A stretch of DNA of 64,000 bases, taken from NCBI GenBank assembly GCA_030620095.1, contig JAUTXW010000358.1:434001-498000 (forward strand), written 5' to 3'. The position numbers and the translations under genes are program-made. Source of the DNA: Kuschelorhynchus macadamiae. Taxonomy: Eukaryota > Arthropoda > Insecta > Coleoptera > Curculionidae. This document shows positions 12,971 to 20,937 of the stretch, piece by piece; positions within the stretch are counted from its first letter, which is position 1; the number at the start of each line of letters is the position of its first letter. Under the pieces are notes generated by a model, which saw nothing but the letters and a program-made list of their open reading frames with translations, did not search any database and had not been told where the DNA came from.

Positions 12971-13034
12971 CAAGAACCATGATTTCTTAATTGACCAAAG
13001 CCGTGAAAACTTACTTTCTAGGCTATTGGCTTAG
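12151..13034 (+). pseudogene. Penelope-like protein, C-terminal part with GIY-YIG endonuclease
   Basis: Frames joined by eye read LGHSVYGKPPRINRYL (12153-12205), the conserved segment just after the reverse transcriptase core; a spacer including RRSNILQYTRRLDNA (about 12490-12530); then EGVHKIPCFCGGMYVGETGR (about 12560-12620), the GIY-YIG nuclease signature in its PLE form; then AIAEHQHTTGHNIN and ETKVLASVPGFYKRKI (12670-12770). The final open stretch, 12582-13034, runs through the pLTR. The reverse transcriptase core itself is absent, and there are several stops and frameshifts, so the copy is dead. The nuclease family and order of parts are strong evidence for a PLE. Confidence 0.85.
12903..12940 (+). 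ncRNA. hammerhead-like motif in PLE pLTR (inverted copy at 12041-12078)
   Basis: CCTGAAGATG at 12903 and GCGAAACGTCGG ending at 12940 give the hammerhead core boxes CUGANGA and GAAAC-GUC separated by about 16 bases. The inverted pLTR copy at 12041-12078 keeps the same boxes. The pairing of stem II is not convincing in either copy. PLE pLTRs are known to carry minimal hammerheads, which is the main reason for the call. Confidence 0.45.
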
Positions 13035-13535
13035 AGGGAAGTCATCGTCTTCATCGAATTCGTTTGAAGCAATTCCTGCATCGATCACATTTATTATTAT
13101 TGGTGTGCAATTTTCAATACTGTGAAGATGACTGAGCAAAAGCAGTCGACGATAACAGACCTTTAAACTGTGGATAACTCCTTGGTTCATTAGTTGCAGA
13201 ACAGATGTAACATATTGAATTAAATTTATTTAGCGTTTTTTCTCTTGCCGCTCTGCGGCGCAGCGTGTCCACGGGAAGCGATTGAGAGAAAGTACGTTAT
13301 AAACAAAATATTTTGTCGGAAAAGGAATTTTAATACGTTATATCAGAAATACGTAATGGTGAAGTAGGTTATAGAAACAAGAACTATTGAAGATTTTCAT
13401 AAGAGCTGCCGGGACTTGTTATAGGCGAACTTTACTGTAGTAGCTGCCTTTTTGGTGCCGATATTTCATCCGAGTTTGTAAGATAGGTTTCAGGTAGTTG
13501 TTCTTTAAATTGTGTGTCATTTAAGTTTTTTTTAA

Positions 13536-13625
13536 CTGATGAAGCCACGGTGCTGGCAAAACAATTGTCATGTTTATTTTAAAATAAGTGGGAATTTTAA
13601 ACAAGTGTTTTCATTTACTTAATTA
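13536..13625 (+). ncRNA. hammerhead-ribozyme-like repeat, copy 2
   Basis: CTGATGA (13536-13542), stem II GCCA-CGGTGC-TGGC (13544-13557), AAAAC where GAAAC is expected, then stem III AC-AATT-GT and C at 13569. The following 55 bp match the inverted copy at 9755-9815. This copy keeps the CTGATGA box that copy 1 has lost and has lost the G of GAAAC that copy 1 keeps, so together they restore a full consensus. Neither alone would be expected to cleave well. Confidence 0.55.
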
Positions 13626-13639
13626 ATACAAATAGAATA

Positions 13640-14255
13640 ACTCGTTGTTTGTTTTCCCACATCTTCGCCATTTAGTATCGGCTCTTAAGCTTAAGTTCAA
13701 ACGCGGTTGGGCTTAAAGTAAAAGACAAATATTGGTTTAATTCCCGTTTAACGCCATTTGACTATAATTATGATAAAGCCGCAAAGCCAGACCGACTTAC
13801 GAGATTTAATAAAGTGTGCGCAAGGTCGTCGAACCGCGACGCGTTCATTCAGAGATATGTAAAAAAAAGTTCGTGATTCTCTTTACGGTTATATTGGATT
13901 TCGTATTGTTCTAAATAAAGTAATTTGCACTTTATGATGCACGGAAAATTTATCTGCATGAGAAAATCTTGACTTGGGGAACACTTTCTTCTGTGAGAAA
14001 GAAAATCAGTTCGTTTGTATAAGAATCAGTTGCTTGTGGGAAAAGCACTTAGGACCCTGTGGATTTCACCAGAACCTATTTACAAGACATATCGTAAAAA
14101 TGTTTATCCAACAGCCACTAGTTTCTATCATTATTGACATGCAAACATACAGATAAAGTCAAAAATAACACACGCGTGAGTTATTAGGCATAACATACGC
14201 CTCATAACACGTATTTCTTTTTAAAAACGTTTAAGCTTCATTTATAAATGTATAC
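13640..14255. other. unassigned DNA
   Basis: No recognised gene or repeat. The 60-codon frame at 13974-14156 has no family likeness. Confidence 0.45.
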
Positions 14256-14259
14256 AACT

Positions 14260-15065
14260 TATTTATTTACATTTTGAGGATTGAGAAACATTAAAACCTT
14301 GTAAGCTGCCAGTGTTTGAGTTAGGCTCTGTTATTACTTCAGCAGGTTTTGGAACACTTGTAGCACCCTGAATTTTTGTTTGCAATCTCAATTTTATTGT
14401 TGACGGAATCTTCAACAATCTCCATTGCGGACTTCCATCCTCCATACCGTTTTAATGTTGTGATATTTGCTCCTGCATTTGCCAATAACGTAGCGGATGA
14501 TCTTCTCATACAGTGACCAGTCTGTAGGCCCAGATACGAATCAATTTTTGTTGGTATTTTTGACAAACTGTTTATTCCAACGCATTGTCTCGTACTCTTG
14601 GCATTTTTATAAAAGATAAAAAATCTTTTATGCTTAAGAATTACCGACTTCTTATAATTTGTAAAGAAAAGACGCATCAAAAACATAAACTTTGCCTAGA
14701 CAACGTGGTGTTTCCGCTGTAATTTTTCGTTAATGCCACTTCTCTTATAGGAAAATTTATACATGAGTGAAACATTCTGTATAATTCCACAGAATTTACT
14801 AGAAATCCTTCCTGCGTTATTGTGAAACTACGAGTTTTCCTATAGTCTTTGTATCAGGTATAATTACATACATGTTGGAATCGTTGCCTTGAACATTTTC
14901 CTCACTCAAATTCGTGTTGTTGTTGATGTCGGTTCATCACATCTGCAAGCTCCCGCAGTCGCCATAATTAAGGCTGTTTTCATGAGCTAAAATTCCCTGT
15001 CGGGTGCTTCTTTCAAGAACTTGTTAATACCATTGCGTTGAAGAGTTTTCGATTTTTGAATGTGG
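14260..15065 (-). pseudogene. Crypton tyrosine recombinase, copy C (catalytic domain)
   Basis: On the minus strand: FLKEAPDREF (about 15010), then MATAGACRCDE (about 14945-14975), matching the box with the first catalytic Arg, then YVIIPDTKT (about 14850) and SFTITQEGFLVNSVELY (about 14780-14830). After a frame change come GLQTGHCMRRSSATLLANAG and LKRYGGWKSAMEIVEDSVNN (14390-14540), carrying the second Arg block and the C-terminal helix. In insect Cryptons this last part normally carries the catalytic Tyr in a GYxEDS-like context; here the equivalent codon reads Ile. The His before GGW reads Tyr. With several frameshifts, it is inactive. The N-terminal core-binding domain is absent. Confidence 0.8.
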
Positions 15066-15089
15066 AATTTAAAAAATTAATGTGATTTG

Positions 15090-15290
15090 ATAATTTAAAT
15101 GAAGGTTTATGGCTTAAAAGATGGTTTTATCGACGATCCTGGGATAACCTGACACCTAACGGGATAGTAGCACCTAAAAGTATAGGTTTTCTTTAAAAAA
15201 TTCTTGTTTTAATATATATACTCCGAATATTGTTGGCGCGGGGTGTGCTTGTTTTACGACAAACCTAACCAATCCTCAATCAAAATGAAT
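15090..15290 (+). repeat. dispersed repeat, copy 1 (partner 31190-31400 reverse)
   Basis: About 200 bp match 31190-31400 in reverse orientation. Shared words include GATGGTTTTATCGACGATC, AGTATAGGTTTT, TTGTTTTAATAT and AAACCTAACCAA. Identity is perhaps 70-75% with small gaps. Part of the family also found at 1158, 9225 and 27240. No coding capacity. Confidence 0.7.
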
Positions 15291-15342
15291 TTTTTTTATG
15301 ATAAGAAAATTGTTCAAAATGCAAATCAAAACAATTTTTTTA

Positions 15343-15750
15343 TGTAACTGATTACAAGTAGTCTAAAGTGTAGAGAATTTCGTCGGAATATGACAAAAAA
15401 ATTCCGAAGCAATATTTTGGCAATTTTACGTTCAAAAAAATTTTTGGAGGAGCAAGCAAAGCAGAGATTTCACGTAGCTGATTTCAGGTATTCTAAAGTG
15501 TAAAGAATTTCCTCGGAATATGGAAATAAAAAAATTTCGCAGAAATATTTTGACATTTTTATATTCAGAAAAATGTTTAGGAGAGGCAAGCAAAGCAAAG
15601 TTTGCATGTAACTGATTTCAGGTATACTAACGTGTGAAAAATGAAAATTATGCATTTCCACAGTAAAAATTCTTATTTTTCGCTATTAAGAGAAGCTTTT
15701 AGAAGACATAATAAAACTAGTTGATTTCCTTGTAACTGATTTCAGGTGAA
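15343..15750 (+). repeat. diverged tandem repeat, about 130-bp period
   Basis: The word TGTAACTGATTTCAGGT or a close variant opens units at 15343, 15473, 15607 and 15731, giving periods of 130, 134 and 124 bp. Units also share AAGTGTAAAGAATTTC, TCGGAATATG and GCAAGCAAAGCA. The array ends about 20 bp before the inverted end of the 5.16-kb transposon. Confidence 0.75.
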
Positions 15751-15772
15751 CGAAAGTTGATCCTAACTAAAT

Positions 15773-15803
15773 CTGTGGCAAATAATTAAAAGGTCATAAG
15801 TCA
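15773..15803 (+). repeat. left terminal inverted repeat of the 5.16-kb transposon
   Basis: 31 bp, 29 identical to the right end. Preceded by AAAT. Confidence 0.92.
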
Positions 15804-16025
15804 ATTTTCTAAGATTTTGGGAAAATGGCGGTAAAGTTTTAACTATTTTCATTTGAGGTTATTTGAAATTGTTTTTTATTAAAATGAAATCAAGTTATGG
15901 AATTTTTCTTATAGATATAAATTTCAGAATATATGTTAATTAAATTGGATGAGAAACATTGCTTAATATTAAAATATTACTATATATGTCCTTTTTAGTA
16001 ATATACTGCGCATTTACTAACTGAT

Positions 16026-16245
16026 AAAAATGGCATATGTCGATTTAATTGCAAACCAAACATCATTAAAAGGTTATAAGTCCACTTATCTAGTTAAAAG
16101 GCTAAATATACCAATCACTTAAATGGTCATACGTCGACATATCAGCGTCATATATATATGATTTTTTTACTAAAAAAGAAGTAAGTGTACTTGTATTAGT
16201 AATATTTATAAGACTACACACTAAAAGGAACATAAGTTTACATCT
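16026..16245 (+). repeat. left subterminal repeats of the 5.16-kb transposon
   Basis: At least four copies of an AAARG-CATAAGTC-like word: AAAAATGGCATATGTCG (16026), AAAAGGTTATAAGTCCAC (16068), AAATGGTCATACGTCGAC (16120) and AAAAGGAACATAAGTTTAC (16223). They repeat the core of the terminal inverted repeat and are likely transposase-binding sites. Confidence 0.7.
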
Positions 16246-16420
16246 GCATCTAAAATAAAAAATAAAAATTCTCGAAACTTCAGTTTTTATTAGTAACTTA
16301 TGAAACAGGTAGTAATAAATTTGAACCTATCCCTAATATAAACATTATTAAAGCAACAAAAATTTCATTTAAAGTAATAATAGGTTTAAATAATTGATAT
16401 TGAAGGCTATTAATGAAATA

Positions 16421-19400
16421 TCACTCAAATTCGTCATCGGAAAGATACCTGTCGACATCTGGATCGGTATCCACTTCAACTTTTTTATCTACTGTCAGTT
16501 CTCTGTAAAAAGATTGCACGTCTTTATCTAAGAGACCAACAATTTCTAGAAGATTCTGTTTTTTTTTTTAAATTTATTGGTCGTGGACGATCGTATAGTT
16601 GAGTTAGCTGAAAATTTTCCAAATGGCAAACATTCTGATTTTTTCTAAAGAAACTAATTTCTTTAAAAGGTTCTTCTTCGAGTAAACTGTTTTTGTAAGA
16701 AACAGTACTAGTTTTTGTGTACCTTAACCAGCTTACTTCTTTTAGTTTAAAAATAGCCTTTTTTTGAAGTGGTCCTTTGGTGCTAATATCAGAAAATGCA
16801 TACAAATGTTCACTTTCCATTGGATAGACAGAAAAAAGATTTTTTTTACTAGCATTTCTCACCAACTGGTACCAATCTCTGGGTACGTGAATTTCAATGG
16901 GAGATTTTTTTTTTGGCTCTTTCAATCACAGAATGATCGACGTCGCATTCTAAGTGTGTATGGCCAGGGATAAGAAACTTGTGGTCTATTATTTTTAGAG
17001 TGGGGTGCAAATGTATCGAATATTGAATCATGGACATTACGATCATATTTTTATTCTGACCGCCACATGTATCAGAATAAAAAATTGCGTGCTCTATTCC
17101 ATTAGGTATGTCCTTAAGAAACCTATAGAGACAAGAGGCAATTTCGTTTGCACCTCTACTCCCGGTACATTCAGGCCACATAAAATGGCTAGATTTGCCA
17201 TCAATGCAGTTGTGTACTGTTAAATTGTAGGTTGATAGCTGTCTTAAATAGAACATCTTATTAGTTGTTAAAAAGGGCGTAGGTAGAACTTGCTGAAGAT
17301 CAAAAGCATAAGTTACTGAAGATTTATATAAAAGCCCTTTTTGCTTGTCCATTGCTTTAGAGTTGTATGCAATGTCAGACGCAGCTTGGTGTTCTTCCCA
17401 CTCTCGCCGATATTGTGTCTTCTCATTTTCACTATCTGCATACTTTTCTCGAGCTTTAAGAGTATCACATTTTTTTTGGTTTTTTAAACTTTAGGTCCAA
17501 AGTATGAAATAGCCGAGAATAAATATTAATTGAAACAGGTTTTTCTGGGTACTCCTCACAGTATAATTTATACATAATGCTTATGTCTAATTCAGATGAA
17601 AGATATTTTTTGTTAGTGTGCCTTCTAGAGTAATGACTCTTATAAGCAGGAAACGGCTGTATATGTTTTATTACCTCATCGTTCTTATATTGCGGGGTTT
17701 TATGGGAGGGTGCTGCTTTACCTCTTAGATCTTCATGGGTAATACCGCTTATCGATGACAATTTGTTTTGCATTGCACAAGTTATAAATTTTTCTGTCTC
17801 ACCAATCGTATTACAGAAACAAGTTTTGCAAACACTTACCTCTTCGCCTTGTATATTAAACTTATATTTGTAAGTGTTGACCCTATTCTTAGTGGGCCTA
17901 CCTTCAATTTTTTTTCTCGTAATATTTTTTTCCTGAACGCCTACTAGACCTGCTATAAAAGACACTCTCCGATCCTGACTACCCAAAGACCAATATTCGT
18001 CGAAAATCATTTGCCTTATGTAATCGGTAAGAACATTATTTTCACATTTACTTCTGCAATTGTCTCTTAATGGCTTTAGTTTTCTGGAAGGCACTGTTTT
18101 ACCTTTTGCCGTTAAATACGATTTACCCGTGTTTCGATTTAATTTTCGCTCTGTAACATTTTTTATCGCATGTGGTTTAATCTTATCACATTGAGTAACA
18201 CTTATATTATCTTCAATGCTACCAGTATAATCTGGATCTTGTTCTACATTATCATCACTTTCGTAGCTGTTTTCTTGAACAAGCTTATCCGGATCCTGGT
18301 TTTCGTTGTTATGATCAGATGTAGATTGATTCATACTAATCGTATATTCAATGATACCAAGATAATCTAAATTTTGTTTTACATTATCATCAATTTCGTA
18401 GTTGTTTTCTTGAACTTCGTTTTCCGGTTCCTGATTTTCGGTGTTACGATTAAGTGTAGATAGATTTGCATCTGTACTACAATTTACAAGATTTTGATCT
18501 GCGTCGTTTATCTCTTGGTTCTCACAGTTTTGGGTTATATTTTCGTCAAACATTGTTTCTTCATTTTGGGCATATCGTATATTGTAATTTTCTTTTGTTG
18601 TACTAGCTTGTATAATTTCCATATTTTCGTCATTATTTGTAAGACCTTCAGCATCACTTCTGTCCTCGTAACTACACGATGGGCGAACATCTTGAAGGTA
18701 TATGCCTAGAATGTAACATTTCCCACGATTAAATTTAATAGAAAATCTAAAAAATTGCAAAAGTGTTTTAAGCCAATTATTTTTTTTATTATTATACTTT
18801 AAAATAAAAAAATTAAATCAGTATGTTTTTTGGCCTCTCTATATTATTTTTTTAAAAACACATTAAGAATTGTTGCTAATTATTTTATTTCTTCCGTTTC
18901 GTAACTTAAAAACCCAGATTTAATGCAAATCATTTCCAAACCATTCAAAAATTTTTCAGGAGTACATGCAAATTAACCCACCCATTATGGTTCATATTTT
19001 ATGTACAATATTCAGTCATTCAAGAAAATATTACCCGTTACCAGTTCATCCATTGCTACTGTTAATGCTACAGGCCCAGTGGCATCTTGATCATCTAAGG
19101 AGTCATAATACGTTCGATGTTCATTAGGAACAGGCTGAGCCACGAGTAATTCGTCAACATTATACTTAATCTTTTTCTCTAAAATAAAATTTAAAAAAAT
19201 CTGTGAAAAATTAAAATAATTAAAGTACCAATTTTTAGCTGCAGATTTTAGGATTTTTTTTTAAATTCTGCTAATATCACGCTAATATTGAGAAGACTTC
19301 AAAAGAAATGTTTTTAGTTCTATTTAGCTAAAAAAGTTTATAGAAACATATGCCCGGAAATGCCTTTTTCGAAATAAATTTATTTAATTATTTATTATTA

Positions 19401-20333
19401 ATTATTTATTGATGCCCCTCTGCCCTCTTTTCGAGAAAAAATTTTAAATCTATTAGCAAGCCCGGGACAAATGTTACAATAATTGACGTAAAAATTACTT
19501 TTATTTTAAATTCTAAATACGCTCGGAAATAAGACATGCGTGGCTACATAAAATAGCATAATTTCGACAAACTATTTTAATTTCAGACCCAATTTTCGCA
19601 AAATTGTGAGGACGTAAATGTTTTTTTATAGGGGAAAATCTGCTCTATATTTTTTAATTATAAAATTTTGCTCTGTCTGCGATAATTTCGAAAATATTTG
19701 CTGAAAGCCATTTTTTGCCATTTTTTTGCGATCCGGTTGGCACTCTATACAGGTAGGTATTATTAGAAAAAACTATAAGTTTATTACTCTTGTGACAGCT
19801 TTCCAAACTGTCTCTGGTGATACAACTATTATACTTCCCCTATAGTTGAGAAGTTTAGCTAAGGCTTTCGCGTAGAGCAAATAAAACGCTAAAAATCGAC
19901 GATGCTGACACAACAAAAATTGTAAACTCAGATCTCCTCCGGGAACAAAATTCTATATACCCTCCTAATATTAAGTAACAGAGGCGTCAGAACAAAAATT
20001 CACAGAAAGGTGGTTAAAGGTCTAGATCCGGCCCTGCGTAAAACTATCCAATACCTATATTGTTTTACGAAGTCACTATTCACGTTATTCGTATAAAATA
20101 CAAATCTTACCTGGGACTTCTATTGGACTAGATTCTGGTATAAATTGGGATACAGAATTTGGAATACATGTTTGTTCCTTGACTGCATGTTTGTTAGAAT
20201 GAGTTCCTACGGCATAACACGATTGCTTTAGCATCAAGAATACGTTTGGCAAATTAAACTTACCACTTTCGAATGATAGACGCCGGCATGCATCTAAAAT
20301 TCTTTGTGATCTCCCACCTCTATATTTCACCAT
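16421..20333 (-). CDS. DDE-like transposase (DUF7869-type), three exons, three homopolymer frameshifts
   Basis: Proposed exons on the minus strand: 20333-20111, 19178-19035 and 18705-16421, with GT donors and AG acceptors and matching phases. The start is MVKYRGGRSQRILDACRR at 20333; the end is RYLSDDEFE-stop at 16421. The product is about 882 residues if one A is removed from each of three A runs (16559-16569, 16906-16915 and 17470-17477); the total then divides exactly by three. Parts: a basic N-terminus; an acidic, Asn-rich region with a duplicated segment of about 44 residues (18190-18440); a C-rich piece (CRSKCENN, CKTCFCNTIGETE) near 17830-18060; YAFDLQQVLPTP (about 17300); FYSDTCGGQNKN (about 17060); and PGHTHLECDVDHSVIERAK (about 16905-16960). 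The last three are the probable Asp/Asp/Glu or Asp catalytic blocks. Large uncharacterised arthropod families share this pattern; from memory Pfam lists it as DUF7869. Whether the extra bases are real mutations or assembly errors is open. Confidence 0.85.
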
Positions 20334-20477
20334 TTTTCTTTTAATATAATAATAATAACACAGTAAGCTATTGATTGCAATGCAAATTATTATAACACAA
20401 CCACAAACTAAACATAAAACTGTGAACTAAGGTTATGTCAAGAAAATGGCGCGTAAAATAGTTTCGGCCTATCCAGT

Positions 20478-20760
20478 AAAAAGGATATAAGTAGACTTAA
20501 TATAATAGTGTTACTCCCGTTTAAAGGTCATAAGTGTATATAAGATATAGTTTCAGTGACCTGTAGTTTGCAAAAGTAGACATATGCCCTTTTAATTTTC
20601 TTTTTCTGTTTCGCGTTATTTAGAAAAAAAGTAATATATTAACTTATGCCTCTAAGTTTTTTAAAGATCTGTACTTAAGAATACATATGCCATTTTTATT
20701 GACACAGAACCAAAATTTTCAGGCAAATAAGTTTACTTATTGCCTTTAAATCAAACCGAA
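20478..20760. repeat. right subterminal repeats of the 5.16-kb transposon
   Basis: Copies of the same word occur in both orientations: AAAAAGGATATAAGTAGAC (20478), TTAAAGGTCATAAGTGTA (20521), GTAGACATATGCCCTTTTAA (20576, reverse), ACATATGCCATTTTTATT (20684, reverse) and a palindromic pair AATAAGTTTACTTATT near 20735. They lie between the first exon and the right terminal repeat, so they may also bind in the promoter. Confidence 0.65.
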
Positions 20761-20902
20761 TCATGTGCATTCTTAAAACACCTAATATTTTCACCCTTTT
20801 TAAGCATATTTCAGACGTAAATCTACCTATACCATTTTTACCATTCAATTCGCCTGAATTTTTTCTATAAGAATATAGTCAAATGTCAAAACTCGAAAAA
20901 AA

Positions 20903-20933
20903 TGACTTATGACCTTTTAACTAATTGCCACAG
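20903..20933 (-). repeat. right terminal inverted repeat of the 5.16-kb transposon
   Basis: 31 bp, followed by AAAT at 20934-20937. Differs from the left end at two positions (11th and 14th bases by my numbering from the outer end, off by one at most). Confidence 0.92.
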
Positions 20934-20937
20934 AAAT

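Larger units (their letters stand above)
11453..13437 (-). mobile_element. pogo/Tigger-like DNA element (Tc1-mariner group), degenerate
   Basis: CAGTAAAGTTCGGTTATAAC at 11453 and its near reverse complement ending CGAACTTTACTG at 13437 form 20-bp inverted ends with two mismatches, flanked on both sides by TA. TA duplication and CAGT ends suit pogo/Tigger elements. Minus-strand scraps IDAGIASNEFDEDDDFP (13040-13095) and DEDNDLAYT..MPSD.EIIMQIADVE (about 11925-11985) resemble the acidic tail of such transposases. They are separated by an inserted Penelope-like fragment. The catalytic core is gone. The superfamily call rests on ends and TA; the tail match is weak. Confidence 0.6.
15773..20933 (-). 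mobile_element. 5161-bp DNA transposon, possibly Sola-type, near intact
   Basis: The ends 15773-15803 and 20903-20933 are 31-bp inverted repeats with two mismatches, beginning CTGTGGCAA and containing AAAAGGTCATAAGTCA. AAAT lies immediately outside both ends (15769-15772 and 20934-20937), a 4-bp target duplication. Inside is one minus-strand, three-exon gene for a DDE-like transposase. Both ends carry extra subterminal copies of the AAAGG-CATAAGT word. Known superfamilies with 4-bp duplications include Sola, Kolobok (always TTAA) and some Academ. AAAT plus a transposase of this size favours Sola, but that is inference; a Repbase comparison would decide. The high preservation marks it as the youngest element in the window. 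Confidence 0.9.
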
